Counted from the first letter of the stretch, positions 1 to 7,898 are shown. The stretch is 13,473 bases of DNA from an uncultured Pseudomonadota bacterium (GCA_900320815.1 ONTY01000007.1:1-13473), one strand, 5' to 3'. Notes: generated by a model not told the origin, from the letters alone. Program-made: numbers and translations.

Positions 1-235
1 GGCCACCGACAAACTGCCCACCTACGTCGGCGCCAGCGCCGGCGCTGATGGCTACCTCATTGCCCGCATTGACAAAGTGCTGCCGCGCGAAGCCAGCGCC
101 ACCCAGACCGAAAGCGACCGCCGCACCTACGAACAAGCCTGGGCCATGAGCGAAGCGCAGAGCTACTACGAAACACTCAAAAAACAATACGGCGCTGAAA
201 TCCTCGCGCCCCGCCCAGGAGCCGAAACGCAATAA
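1..235 (+). CDS. ppiD: C-terminal end of a PpiD/SurA-type peptidyl-prolyl isomerase (partial)
   Basis: This is the last 77 codons of a gene that enters from the left edge; the frame starts at base 2 and ends with TAA at 233-235. The visible protein reads LPTYVG, then a short strand (GYLIARIDKV), a polar stretch and a final helix around YYETLKKQYGAEI. That order matches, from memory, the tail of betaproteobacterial PpiD, an inner-membrane-anchored periplasmic chaperone of outer-membrane protein folding. The anchor, the chaperone region and the parvulin domain lie outside the window, so only the tail supports the name. It is followed after about 30 bases by a terminator, so it is the last gene of its transcript. 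Another SurA_N-type protein is the main alternative. Confidence 0.6.
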   Translation, partial: ATDKLPTYVGASAGADGYLIARIDKVLPREASATQTESDRRTYEQAWAMSEAQSYYETLKKQYGAEILAPRPGAETQ

Positions 236-265
236 ACCGCGCGCACGCTGCGCCCCACACCACAC

Positions 266-298
266 GCCCTCCGCCTGCCCCCGGTCGAGGGCTTTTTT
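266..298 (+). terminator. Rho-independent terminator of the ppiD-like gene
   Basis: A perfect 6-bp stem GCCCTC (266-271) / GAGGGC (287-292) with a 14-nt loop is followed directly by six T residues (293-298). It lies 30 bases after the ppiD-like stop codon and is oriented for the plus strand. The minus strand has no T run after the stem, so it does not clearly terminate the gene arriving from the right. Confidence 0.8.
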
Positions 299-313
299 AT
301 TCGGTGCTGCCAC

Positions 314-384
314 ATACTCACCATATCAATGCTGAATTGCCCGCATGTTGCGCGGGTAATTAATATATAACTCCAATGGAGTAT
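314..384 (+). repeat. Intergenic palindromic element, copy A (candidate repeat)
   Basis: A 71-bp AT-rich block begins with ATACTC (314-319) and ends with its inverse GAGTAT (379-384). In the middle is an 8-bp stem with one G-T pair, TTGCCCGC (337-344) / GCGGGTAA (352-359). The right end carries a 13-base palindrome, ACTCCAATGGAGT (370-382). It fills the gap between the converging ppiD-like and YejA-like genes and stops two bases before the latter's stop codon. Similar end sequences and a similar centre recur at 3167-3225 and 11809-11868. Only hand alignment supports the family. Confidence 0.45.
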
Positions 385-385
385 A

Positions 386-2194
386 TTACGGCTGTGCTGT
401 CCACCACGTCGCCATCGCCCACGCCTCCGCCTGCAAATAGGGCGGCACCAGCGGCGGGCGGCGCAGGCGGTGCGCGTTGTATGCCATGCGCTGCACGGGC
501 GAATACCACTGCGGCAGCAAATAATGGCTGTGAGCAATCACGCGCTCCAGTGCGCGGCACGCCGCCAGATAATCGTCATGATTTTCGGCGCGCACCATAT
601 GGTCAATCAGCGCATCGACAGCCGGATTTTTCACTCCCGCCATATTTCCCGAATCTTCCATATCGGCGGCCTGGCTGCCAAACAAGTCCATATATTCCTG
701 CCCCGGATTGATGCTGCCCTGATACGCCAGGCTGGTTATATCAAAATCAAACTTCTGCAGCCGCTGCTGGTACAGCGCAAAATCAACTGAGCGAAAATGC
801 AGGCGCACGCCGATTTTTTCCAGATTCCGCATCCAGGCGCTCACCGTGCGCATGCCCGATTCGCTGCTGTCCATATATTCCAGCTCCAGCGCCTGCCCCT
901 GTGCATTGCGCAGCACGCCATCGCTCAACGTCCAGCCCGCCTCGTGCAGCAGCGCACGCGCACGTCGCAAATTGCGCCGCAGCCCGTCCTCATCATCGTC
1001 CGTGCGCGGCGGCACGTAAGCAGCGCCAAACGCGGCGGGCGGAATATGTGCACGCAGCGGCTGCATCAGCGCCAATTGCGCTGCATCCGGCGCGCCCTCG
1101 GCGGCGCACGCCGTATTGCCAAACAGCCCGCGCACACGGCTGTAGCTGCCGTAAAACATGCGCCGATTCATCCACTCATAATCCACCGCCAGACCAAGTG
1201 CTTCGCGCACGCGTCTGTCTGACAATATTGGCCTGCGGCTGTTGAGCACATAACTTTGAAAACCCGTGGGCAGCCTGTGCGCAAACTCGCCTTTCACCAA
1301 CTCGCCGCTGGCAAAACGTTTGCCCGTCATGCGCCGCGCCCAGTCGCCGGCGGAAAACACCTGCATCAGGTCAAACTCGCCGGCCTTGAACGCTTCCAGC
1401 CGCGCGGTATTGTCACGGTAGATTTTCACCGTGATGCGCGCAAAGTTGTAACTGCCGCGCTGCACATTGAGATTGTTCGCCCAATAATTTTCATCGCGCA
1501 CGTAGGTAATATCCCTGCCGAATTTCACCGGTCCGATGCGGTATGGTCCGCTGCCGATGGGAATATCCATCACCACCTCATCAAATGGCTTGCCCTCGCC
1601 CCACTTGTGGCTGAATATGGGCAAGCTGCCCACGGTGAGCGGCAATTCGCGGTTTGGCCGGCGGAAGCGAAAGCGCACCGTGCGCGCGTCAACTTCTTCG
1701 GCTGCCTCCACATCCGCCAGCAGCACGCGCCAGCCCGGCGCCGCTTTCTCGCTGACAAGCGTCTCAAAACTGTGGCGCACATCGCGCGCCAGCACCGCGT
1801 CGCCATTATGAAAACGCGCCTGGCGCCGCAGGCGAAACGTTGCCGAAAGCCGATCGGCGGGCACCTCCACATCTTCCGCCAGCAAGCCATAACCGCTGCC
1901 GCTTTCATCCATTGGCGCAGCCAGCAGCGTATCAAACAGCAGCGCACTCAAATATGCGGGCGCATTGCCTTTGATGGTAAACGGGTTGTATTTGTCAAAC
2001 GTGGACACGCGCAAATTGCTCACCAGCCGCAATTCACCGCCGCGCGGCGCCGCCGGATTCACATAATCAAAATGCGGAAAACCGGGTGCATATTTCAAGT
2101 CGCCCCACAGCGCATAACCATGCGCTGCGTGCGCGGCGGGCGCCACCAGCGCCGCTGCCGCTGCCAAAACCAGAGCCATCAGATGTGTGTACAT
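386..2194 (-). CDS. YejA-like oligopeptide ABC transporter substrate-binding protein
   Basis: This is a full-length (602 aa) periplasmic binding protein of family 5 (SBP_bac_5), closest in wording to YejA, the binding component of the microcin C/peptide importer YejABEF. A signal peptide is clear: hydrophobic residues 6-20, with probable cleavage after AHA at about 21-23. Family landmarks follow: [90 protein letters not shown] and [11 protein letters not shown]. It would deliver peptides to an inner-membrane permease. No permease or ATPase genes flank it: downstream is a converging gene and upstream is divergent fabI, so it must share a transporter encoded elsewhere or be orphaned. The start is uncertain between Met1 and Met6 (2177-2179); neither has a good Shine-Dalgarno sequence and both keep the signal peptide. 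Confidence 0.88.
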   Translation of the reverse strand: MYTHLMALVLAAAAALVAPAAHAAHGYALWGDLKYAPGFPHFDYVNPAAPRGGELRLVSNLRVSTFDKYNPFTIKGNAPAYLSALLFDTLLAAPMDESGSGYGLLAEDVEVPADRLSATFRLRRQARFHNGDAVLARDVRHSFETLVSEKAAPGWRVLLADVEAAEEVDARTVRFRFRRPNRELPLTVGSLPIFSHKWGEGKPFDEVVMDIPIGSGPYRIGPVKFGRDITYVRDENYWANNLNVQRGSYNFARITVKIYRDNTARLEAFKAGEFDLMQVFSAGDWARRMTGKRFASGELVKGEFAHRLPTGFQSYVLNSRRPILSDRRVREALGLAVDYEWMNRRMFYGSYSRVRGLFGNTACAAEGAPDAAQLALMQPLRAHIPPAAFGAAYVPPRTDDDEDGLRRNLRRARALLHEAGWTLSDGVLRNAQGQALELEYMDSSESGMRTVSAWMRNLEKIGVRLHFRSVDFALYQQRLQKFDFDITSLAYQGSINPGQEYMDLFGSQAADMEDSGNMAGVKNPAVDALIDHMVRAENHDDYLAACRALERVIAHSHYLLPQWYSPVQRMAYNAHRLRRPPLVPPYLQAEAWAMATWWTAQP

Positions 2195-2227
2195 GCGACA
2201 ATTCTCGCGTTATTTTTTTTGACCTCT

Positions 2228-2231
2228 GGAG
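2228..2231 (+). promoter_or_regulatory. Shine-Dalgarno site of fabI
   Basis: GGAG at 2228-2231 sits 8 bases before the ATG at 2240 and fixes that start, although the frame is open about 1 kb further upstream. The 45-bp divergent gap (2195-2239) contains no hexamers I would call with confidence, so the fabI promoter may overlap the start of the neighbouring gene. Confidence 0.65.
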
Positions 2232-2239
2232 AAAATTTC

Positions 2240-3037
2240 ATGGCCAACGGATTTCTTGCCGGCAAAAAACTGCTCATCACCGGCGTGCTCTCCAACCGCT
2301 CCATTGCCTACGGCATCGCACGCGCGTGCCACGCGCAGGGCGCGGAGCTGGCATTCAGCTACGTGGGCGAACGCTTCAAGGAGCGCATCAGTGGCTTTGC
2401 CGCCGAGTTCGGCAGCCAGCTCGTGTTTGACTGCGACGTGGGCAGCGACGAGCAAATTGAGCGCATGTTTGCCGGAGTGCACGAAGCGTGGGGCACCTTT
2501 GACGGCTTTGTGCACGCCATTGGCTTTGCGCCGCGCGAGGCGATTGCGGGCAATTTCCTGGACGGCCTCACGCGCGAGAACTTCCGCATCGCGCACGACA
2601 TCAGCGCCTACAGCTTCGCCGGCATGACCCGAGCCGCGCTGCCCTACCTCTCGGACAAAGCCGCGCTGCTCACCCTCACCTACCTGGGCGCGCTGCGTGC
2701 CATCCCCAACTACAACACCATGGGACTGGCGAAGGCGAGCCTGGAAGCTGCCGTGCGCTACCTGGCCGAAGCAGTGGGCAGCCGCGGCGTGCGCGTGAAT
2801 GCGATTAGCGCCGGTCCCATCAAAACGCTGGCCGCCAGCGGCATCAAAGACTTTGGCAAGCTGCTCTCTCGCGTGGCCAGCGCCGCGCCGCTGCGCCGCA
2901 ACGTCACCATTGACGACGTGGGCAACGCCGCAGCCTTCCTGATGAGCGACTTGGCCAGCGGCATCACCGCCGAAATCACCTATGTAGACTGCGGCTTCAG
3001 CCAGACAGCCGGGCTGAGCGTTGACATGATTGAGTGA
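2240..3037 (+). CDS. fabI: Enoyl-[acyl-carrier-protein] reductase (NADH), FabI type
   Basis: A 265-aa short-chain dehydrogenase/reductase catalysing the last, NADH-dependent reduction of each fatty-acid elongation round in the cytoplasm. The N-terminal cofactor loop [15 protein letters not shown] marks it as FabI rather than a generic FabG. The catalytic set is complete: Tyr148 (TYLG), Tyr158 and Lys165 (NYNTMGLAK), then the diagnostic [19 protein letters not shown]. Length and order match Escherichia coli FabI (262 aa). Small departures are [11 protein letters not shown] where E. coli has AER, and VDCGF near the C-terminus (Cys251) where VDGG is usual. The start is fixed by the GGAG at 2228. 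It is a single-gene unit, closed by a terminator at 3062-3093 and divergent from the YejA-like gene. Confidence 0.97.
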   Translation: MANGFLAGKKLLITGVLSNRSIAYGIARACHAQGAELAFSYVGERFKERISGFAAEFGSQLVFDCDVGSDEQIERMFAGVHEAWGTFDGFVHAIGFAPREAIAGNFLDGLTRENFRIAHDISAYSFAGMTRAALPYLSDKAALLTLTYLGALRAIPNYNTMGLAKASLEAAVRYLAEAVGSRGVRVNAISAGPIKTLAASGIKDFGKLLSRVASAAPLRRNVTIDDVGNAAAFLMSDLASGITAEITYVDCGFSQTAGLSVDMIE

Positions 3038-3061
3038 GTGACTGACACCACAGCATCCAAG

Positions 3062-3093
3062 AAAAAAACCGCCCCCTGCCGGGCGGTTTTTTT
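3062..3093 (+). terminator. Rho-independent terminator of fabI
   Basis: An inverted repeat AAAACCGCCC (3065-3074) / GGGCGGTTTT (3081-3090) with a 6-nt loop is flanked by A and T runs, so it could work in both directions. It lies 24 bases after the fabI stop codon. Confidence 0.9.
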
Positions 3094-3166
3094 ATGGCGA
3101 CTCAATTGGTCTTTGTTGGCACATCAAGCGTGGAACAACCGCGCCTTCACAGAGCCTTTGTAGCAA

Positions 3167-3225
3167 GGGTATCCATTACTTGCCCTTGAATATTGCGGGC
3201 AATAAACGATATACATAAGGAGTAT
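3167..3225 (-). repeat. Intergenic palindromic element, copy B (candidate repeat)
   Basis: Read on the minus strand, this 59-bp block runs from ATACTCC to GGATACCC. Its centre is an inverted repeat TTGCCC (3180-3185) / GGGCAA (3197-3202) with an 11-nt loop. The end sequences and centre resemble copies A (314-384) and C (11809-11868). It lies in the 290-bp gap between fabI and polA (3038-3327), which holds no gene I can support; the polA promoter probably overlaps it. Confidence 0.45.
3186..3215 (+). promoter_or_regulatory. Possible polA promoter
   Basis: TTGAAT (3186-3191) and TATACA (3210-3215), 18 bases apart, each match four of six consensus positions for a sigma-70 promoter. A perfect TATAAT also occurs at 3228-3233 but has no recognisable -35 box at the right distance. 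Either would give an untranslated leader of roughly 90-105 bases. This is a weak, unaided call. Confidence 0.3.
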
Positions 3226-3247
3226 TTTATAATTGTCTTAATACTCC
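3219..3247. repeat. Perfect 8-bp inverted repeat upstream of polA
   Basis: GGAGTATT (3219-3226) and AATACTCC (3240-3247) are exact reverse complements separated by 13 AT-rich bases that contain TATAAT (3228-3233). It overlaps the edge of intergenic element B. It could be an operator, a hairpin in the polA leader, or a nested end of the repeat. Confidence 0.5.
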
Positions 3248-3327
3248 AACACACACATCTTGATTGCCAGCAAGAATAATCGGAAACCAAAGCATACCCC
3301 AAGAAACCACAGCTGCCTGCACCGCCC

Positions 3328-6195
3328 ATGCACAATGCCCGCATGAACACCCCTGCGCCCTCTTCCTCCAACACCCCTGACACCCAGGCACCCGCACTGC
3401 TGCTCGTAGACGCTTCCAGCTACCTCTTTCGCGCCTACTACGCCCTGCCCGATCTGCGCGCCGACCCCGCCGACCCCACCAGCCAGCCCACCGGCGCCGT
3501 GCGCGGCATGCTGGGCATGCTCGCTGCGCTGCGCAAGCAATACCCCGCCACGCTGCACGGCGCCTGCGTGTTTGACGCGCACGGCCCCACCTTCCGCCAC
3601 CAGCTCTACGCAGCCTACAAAGCCACGCGACGCCCCATGCCCGATGATCTGCGCAGCCAAATTGCGCCGGTGCATGAACTCGTGCGCCTGCTCGGCTGGC
3701 CACTGCTGGCCGTGCCCGGCGTGGAAGCGGACGACGTACTCGCCACCCTTGCGCACCAAGCCGCCGCGCAGGGGCTGGACGTCGTCATTTCCAGCGGCGA
3801 CAAAGACCTGGCGCAGCTTGTCACCCCCCGCATCACCATCATCGACACCATGAGCGGCAAGCGCCGCGACGAAGCCGGCGTGCTGGCCGAGTTCGGCGTG
3901 CCTCCCGCCCTCATGCTGGACTGGCAAACGCTGGTGGGTGACACCGTCGATAATGTGCCGGGGGTAGAGAAAGTCGGCCAAAAAACCGCTGCCAAATGGC
4001 TGGCGAAATATGGCAGCGTTGACGCCCTCATGGCCCACGCCGACGAGATACGCGGCGCCCTTGGAAAAAACCTGCGCGCCGCCCTGCAATGGTTGCCCAA
4101 GGCGCGCGAGTTGCTGAAAATCCGCAGCGACATTCCAAACTTGCCCTCCATGCCAGAACTCGCGCTGCAAGAAGAAGAACAGGAAGGGCTGGCAGCATTT
4201 TACCAAAAATATGGCTTCAAAAGCGGTACACGCAAAACCTCAAAACGCGCACAAAAACCAGTCGATGCAGCCCCGGCGAGCACTTCCTTTGCCGTTGAAA
4301 TACCCGAAGCATCGCTTTTCGCCACCCTACTCGCCGAGCGCCCGGATGCTGCCGACGCGCTGCCCGCAAAGGCTCCAGAAAACAGCAAGACACAGTACTG
4401 CACCATCCAGGACTGGGATACTTTTGAACACTGGCTGCAAAAAATCAGCGCCGCTGCACTCGTCGCTATTGATACGGAAACCGACTCCCTTGACCCCATG
4501 CGCGCGCACATCATCGGCATTTCGCTGAGTGTGGCGCCATTTGAAGCCGCCTACATCCCTCTTGGGCATATTGATGATTTTGGCGTCCTGCTGCCGGAAC
4601 AATTGCCCGCGCATGAGGTTTTGCAGCGCCTCGCCGCCTGGCTGGCGGACGCCACAAAACCGAAACTCGGCCAAAACTTCAAATACGACCGCCACGCCTT
4701 TGCCAACAGCGGGCTGCACACCACTGGTTTTGTGCACGACACCATGCTGCAAAGCTATGTGCTCGAAGCCCACCTGCCACACGGTCTGCAAAACCTGGCC
4801 GAGCGGCATCTGGGGCGCAGCGGCATCAGTTATGAAGATGTATGCGGACGCGGCGCGCAGCAAAAACCCTTTGCCAGGGTACCCATCGCACAAGCTGCGC
4901 AATATGCGTGCGAAGACGCCGAGCAAACCTTTGCCGTGCATTGCGCGCTGTGGCCGCAGCTTGCCTCGCAAGAAAACCTGCGCAGCATTTATGCGCTGGA
5001 AATTGCCACCGCCGGCGTGCTGTTTGACATTGAACGCTGCGGCGTGCTGCTGGACGCCGCCGCCCTCGCGCAGCACAGCGCCGAACTTGGCGCGCGCATG
5101 AATGCGCTGCAGCAGCAGGCGTGGCAATTGGCAGGGCAGGAGTTCAACCTCGGCAGCCCAAAACAGATTGGCGAGATTTTCTTTGAAAAACTCGGCCTGC
5201 CCATTGTCAAAAAAACCGCCACCGGACGCCCCAGCACCGATGAAGAAGTACTCGAGCGCCTGGCGCAAGACTTTCCCCTGCCCGCGCGCATTCTCGAACA
5301 CCGCACGCTGGCCAAACTCAAAAGCACCTACAGCGACAAACTCCCGCACATGATCGACGGCAACGGGCGCATTCACACCAATTTTGCCCAGGCGGTTGCC
5401 ATCACCGGGCGGCTGGCCAGCAACGAACCCAATCTGCAAAATATCCCCATTCGCACACCTGAAGGCCGGCGCATTCGCGCCGCTTTTGTGGCGCCGCCCG
5501 GCTGGCGCATTGTCAGTTGCGACTACAGCCAGATTGAGCTGCGCATCATGGCGCATTTGTCCGGCGACGAGGCACTGCGCCGTGCCTTTGCCGAGGGGCT
5601 CGATATTCACCGTGCCACTGCTGCCGAGATTTTTGGCTGCGCGCCTGAACATGTCACCCCCGAACAGCGCCGCGCTGCCAAAGCCATTAACTTCGGCCTG
5701 ATATATGGCATGAGCAGTTTTGGCCTGGCGCGCAACCTGGGCATCGAGCGGCGCGCCGCCGCAGGCTATATTGAACGCTATTTTGACCGCTACCCCGGCG
5801 TGCAACGCTATATGGAAAACTGCCGTGCCGCAGCGCGCGCCAGCGGCTTTGTTTCCACCATCTTTGGCCGCCGCCTCGCGGTGCCCGAAATCCACAGCAG
5901 CAGCGCCACACGCCGCGCCGCCGCCGAGCGCGCCGCCATTAATGCCCCCATGCAGGGCAGCGCCGCTGACTTGATTAAACTCGCCATGATTGCCGTGCAG
6001 CACACCTTGGCCGCTGAAAAGCTGCAAACCCTGATGATTTTGCAGGTGCATGACGAGTTGGTGCTGCAAGTGCCAGAAGATGAATTGCCCTGGGTGCGCG
6101 CAAATGTGCCGCAACTCATGGCAGGCGTGGCACAGCTTGCCGTGCCACTGGTTGCCGATATTGGCGAAGGGGAAAACTGGGGAGCGGCGCATTGA
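3328..6195 (+). CDS. polA: DNA polymerase I
   Basis: A complete 955-aa family A polymerase for Okazaki-fragment processing and repair. The N-terminal 5'-3' nuclease domain (about 20-310) carries VDASSYLFRAYYA, VPGVEADDVLATLA, ISSGDKDLAQL and GDTVDNVPGVEKVGQKTA. A variable linker follows. The 3'-5' proofreading domain is intact: Asp382 and Glu384 (DTETD), Asp454 (NFKYD) and Asp530 (CEDAEQT). Polymerase motif A is DYSQIELRIMAHLSGD (Asp732), motif B spans Arg781, Lys785, Phe789 and Tyr793 (RRAAKAINFGLIYG), and motif C is HDE at 908-910. Starts at 3328 or in frame at 3343 (MNTPAPSS) are both possible; neither has a clear Shine-Dalgarno site, and 3343 resembles a more typical N-terminus. E. coli PolA has 928 residues. 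It stands alone, convergent with the RcnB-like genes. Confidence 0.98.
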   Translation: MHNARMNTPAPSSSNTPDTQAPALLLVDASSYLFRAYYALPDLRADPADPTSQPTGAVRGMLGMLAALRKQYPATLHGACVFDAHGPTFRHQLYAAYKATRRPMPDDLRSQIAPVHELVRLLGWPLLAVPGVEADDVLATLAHQAAAQGLDVVISSGDKDLAQLVTPRITIIDTMSGKRRDEAGVLAEFGVPPALMLDWQTLVGDTVDNVPGVEKVGQKTAAKWLAKYGSVDALMAHADEIRGALGKNLRAALQWLPKARELLKIRSDIPNLPSMPELALQEEEQEGLAAFYQKYGFKSGTRKTSKRAQKPVDAAPASTSFAVEIPEASLFATLLAERPDAADALPAKAPENSKTQYCTIQDWDTFEHWLQKISAAALVAIDTETDSLDPMRAHIIGISLSVAPFEAAYIPLGHIDDFGVLLPEQLPAHEVLQRLAAWLADATKPKLGQNFKYDRHAFANSGLHTTGFVHDTMLQSYVLEAHLPHGLQNLAERHLGRSGISYEDVCGRGAQQKPFARVPIAQAAQYACEDAEQTFAVHCALWPQLASQENLRSIYALEIATAGVLFDIERCGVLLDAAALAQHSAELGARMNALQQQAWQLAGQEFNLGSPKQIGEIFFEKLGLPIVKKTATGRPSTDEEVLERLAQDFPLPARILEHRTLAKLKSTYSDKLPHMIDGNGRIHTNFAQAVAITGRLASNEPNLQNIPIRTPEGRRIRAAFVAPPGWRIVSCDYSQIELRIMAHLSGDEALRRAFAEGLDIHRATAAEIFGCAPEHVTPEQRRAAKAINFGLIYGMSSFGLARNLGIERRAAAGYIERYFDRYPGVQRYMENCRAAARASGFVSTIFGRRLAVPEIHSSSATRRAAAERAAINAPMQGSAADLIKLAMIAVQHTLAAEKLQTLMILQVHDELVLQVPEDELPWVRANVPQLMAGVAQLAVPLVADIGEGENWGAAH

Positions 6196-6308
6196 ATTAT
6201 GCGCTGGCGCGCTGCTGCAATATGCAACGGGTTGGCAAACACCTCCCATCATGGATTTTTGGATGGGCATGAAGCCCGGTGTCTTTCTCGCCTTTTTTGC
6301 ACCCTTTC

Positions 6309-6337
6309 AAAAAAAGCGCCGCACGGGCGGCGGCGCT
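6309..6337 (-). terminator. Rho-independent terminator of the RcnB-like operon
   Basis: On the minus strand an 8-bp stem AGCGCCGC / GCGGCGCT (6315-6322 with 6330-6337, 7-nt loop) is followed by a run of seven T residues. It lies 25 bases after the last RcnB-like stop codon. Read on the plus strand it lacks a strong T run, so polA has no equally clear terminator. Confidence 0.85.
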
Positions 6338-6362
6338 CGATGTGGTTTTGTGGCAGGTGTGA

Positions 6363-6764
6363 TTACAGCCCAATCAACTGCATGATGATGCCGGTGGCAA
6401 TGACGATGCGCGCGTAGCCACCGTCCACCTGCACCCAGTGCTGCCCGCGTGGGGGCGGGGGCAGGCGGTGGGCGTTCCAGTCATTGACAACGTAGTGGCG
6501 GTTGCGGTAGCTGCTGGGCAGGCGCTGACCAGTGCGCCATCGGTGCGAGGGGGGGTGGTGCATGTGTGTCCTTTGCTGGCGCACGCTGTGCGGCGGCAAG
6601 GCACTGTGCGAGATGGGCGGGTGCTGCTGCTGCACGGCTGCCGGCGCGGGACGGCGCCAGTCGTGCATGTCATTGGGCTGCAAAGAATGGACTGGCTGCG
6701 CGGCAACAGGCAGCGCAAACGCGGCAGCAGCAATGATGCTGGCAAAGCGTGCTGTGGTGGTCAT
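6363..6764 (-). CDS. RcnB-like exported protein, third copy, His-rich
   Basis: A 133-aa protein with a signal peptide (residues 1-22, cleavage near VAA/Q) and a C-terminal RcnB-type domain (about 75-133): WRTGQRLPSSY, YVVNDW, LPPPPRGQHWVQV, then a hydrophobic end IVIATGIIMQLIGL. RcnB of E. coli is a small periplasmic protein of nickel/cobalt balance; the metal and role here are inferred only. The spacer between signal and domain (about 48-75) holds seven histidines, which would suit metal binding. It is the only one of the three copies that keeps the longer YVVNDW form of the core. The frame is open far upstream, but the ATG at 6762-6764 follows an AGGAG at 9 bases and begins the signal peptide. 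It is last in the run, 53 bases after its neighbour. Confidence 0.8.
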   Translation of the reverse strand: MTTTARFASIIAAAAFALPVAAQPVHSLQPNDMHDWRRPAPAAVQQQHPPISHSALPPHSVRQQRTHMHHPPSHRWRTGQRLPSSYRNRHYVVNDWNAHRLPPPPRGQHWVQVDGGYARIVIATGIIMQLIGL

Positions 6765-6773
6765 ATGGTGCGG

Positions 6774-6778
6774 CTCCT
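6774..6778 (-). promoter_or_regulatory. Shine-Dalgarno site of the third RcnB-like gene
   Basis: AGGAG on the minus strand, 9 bases before the ATG at 6762-6764. It decides the start within a frame that is open to position 7427. Confidence 0.8.
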
Positions 6779-6817
6779 TTGCAATGCGTGTGGCTGGGAT
6801 ACGTTGATAGGTGCGCC

Positions 6818-7126
6818 TTACACGCCGACAAGCTGTCTGATGATGCCGTTGGTGGTGATGCGCGCGTAGCCGCGACCCAGCCGCACCCATCGCTGTCCGC
6901 GTGGAGGACGGGAGAGGCGGTGCGCACGCCAGTTGACAGTGCCCTTGCGATAGCTGGCAGGCAGGCGTTGCCCCACACGCCAGCGGTGGTGCGCCTGTTG
7001 CACTGTGGCGTAGTGGTGCACTTGCAAAGCCTGCTGCGGCGCAGGCTGGCGCGCGGCGGCGGGCAGCGCAAGCGAGGCGCTGAACGCGGCGATGGCGGCA
7101 AACGTGGTGAAGCTGAAGGTTTTCAT
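6818..7126 (-). CDS. RcnB-like exported protein, second copy, short
   Basis: A 102-aa protein with a signal peptide (MKTFSFTT then a hydrophobic run to about residue 25, ending LPAAA) and an RcnB-type domain from about residue 47: HHRWRVGQRLPASY, NWRAHRLSRPPRGQRWVRLGRGYARI and NGIIRQLVGV. Compared with the third copy, the stretch between LPASY and NW is three residues shorter and lacks the conserved Tyr. The chosen ATG (7124-7126) lies 9 bases after AAGGA (7136-7140); an ATG three codons earlier touches that site and is unlikely. Expected in the periplasm; function inferred from the family only. Confidence 0.78.
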   Translation of the reverse strand: MKTFSFTTFAAIAAFSASLALPAAARQPAPQQALQVHHYATVQQAHHRWRVGQRLPASYRKGTVNWRAHRLSRPPRGQRWVRLGRGYARITTNGIIRQLVGV

Positions 7127-7209
7127 AGCAAACATTCCTTGTGTGACAAACAGTTGAGAAGGGTTGAAAAAAGGGGGAGCGGAAAAGCGGCAGCAGCGCG
7201 TCGCACGCC

Positions 7210-7689
7210 TTACACGCCAATGAGCATGGCAATGACCCCGGTGGCAATGGCGATTTGTGCAAAGCCACTGCCCAAGTGCACCCACTGGTGCCCGTGCGGG
7301 GGAGCAGGCAAGCGGTGTGCGCGCCAGTCACGCACCGGACGGCGGTAGCTACTGGGCAACCAGTCGCCACGCCGCCAATGGCGCCGCGCTGGCGATGTGG
7401 CGTAGCGCAGACCGCGCTGCGGTGCAAAACGAGGCGCCGGGACTACGAGCGGCGCATGTAGCCGGCTGTAGAGCCGGGGCGCCGGGGCGCCCATGTGCCC
7501 CGTGCCACGCGGCGCATCGCTGCGCTGGGGTGTGCTCCAGTGCTGCACAGGGCCAAAGCGCCGCCCATCGTGCGGCGCGCCAGCGGCGGCAGGGACGGGC
7601 AACAGCGCCACGGCTACCACGGCGGCAGTCGTGGCAGCGCAGGCACCCCGCATGAGGCGACGCATTTTGGTGTGCTGTGTGATGTGCAT
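7210..7689 (-). CDS. RcnB-like exported protein, first copy of the triplet
   Basis: A 159-aa protein that begins the minus-strand run of three. The basic N-terminus (TKMRRLMR) and hydrophobic 17-30 followed by PVPAAAGA form a signal peptide with cleavage around 36. A long Pro/Arg/His-containing spacer (about 40-100) of low complexity leads into the RcnB-type domain (103-159): WRRGDWLPSSY, DWRAHRLPAPPHGHQWVHLGSGFAQIAIATGVIAMLIGV in pieces. The core between LPSSY and DW is shortened relative to the third copy. The start at 7687-7689 has AGGAG (7696-7700) at 6 bases. The gap to the next gene is 83 bases with no terminator, which supports one transcript. A metal-stress role is inferred from the RcnB family. 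Confidence 0.78.
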   Translation of the reverse strand: MHITQHTKMRRLMRGACAATTAAVVAVALLPVPAAAGAPHDGRRFGPVQHWSTPQRSDAPRGTGHMGAPAPRLYSRLHAPLVVPAPRFAPQRGLRYATSPARRHWRRGDWLPSSYRRPVRDWRAHRLPAPPHGHQWVHLGSGFAQIAIATGVIAMLIGV

Positions 7690-7695
7690 GGCTTT

Positions 7696-7700
7696 CTCCT
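7696..7700 (-). promoter_or_regulatory. Shine-Dalgarno site of the first RcnB-like gene
   Basis: AGGAG on the minus strand, 6 bases before the ATG at 7687-7689. It argues against the ATG further upstream at 7735-7737. Confidence 0.75.
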
Positions 7701-7711
7701 TGCATATACCG

Positions 7712-7728
7712 CGCACTGCTGTAGTGCG
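7712..7728. promoter_or_regulatory. Inverted repeat in the leader of the RcnB-like operon
   Basis: CGCACT (7712-7717) and AGTGCG (7723-7728) form a 6-bp inverted repeat with a 5-base centre, 23 bases upstream of the first RcnB-like ATG. It could be an operator or a leader hairpin. I could not identify a convincing promoter around it, and no regulator gene is visible. Confidence 0.3.
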
Positions 7729-7898
7729 GCTCAACAAAAATCAGTGCCGCAAATATGCGCCGCTTTTTGCCACGCGCCAAGCCCGAGGCGCCGGTTTTGC
7801 CGATGTTTTGCGTATCTTTGGCGCGGCTTTACGCGGGCATGGAAGTTTCTTTACAAACGCAGTTGCGCCGATGGCAGCAAGGCACGCGCCGCAGGCAT

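Noticed and set aside
1256..2239. Upstream extension of the fabI frame by more than 300 codons
   Set aside because: It runs antisense through the YejA-like gene, has no family resemblance, and fabI has a clear start with GGAG at 2240.
6245..6267. CCCATC/GATGGG hairpin downstream of polA
   Set aside because: It is a 6-bp stem with an 11-base loop and no T run directly after it, so I did not call it a polA terminator.
4327..6270. Long open frame of 647 codons on the minus strand opposite polA
   Set aside because: It is the mirror of a GC-rich gene with strong codon bias. It has no recognisable domain or ribosome-binding site, and its protein is Gly/Ala/His-rich in the way of antisense shadows.
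6765..7427. N-terminal extension of the third RcnB-like protein to 354 residues
   Set aside because: It would overlap the second and first RcnB-like genes. The internal ATG at 6762-6764 has a good Shine-Dalgarno site and starts a signal peptide.
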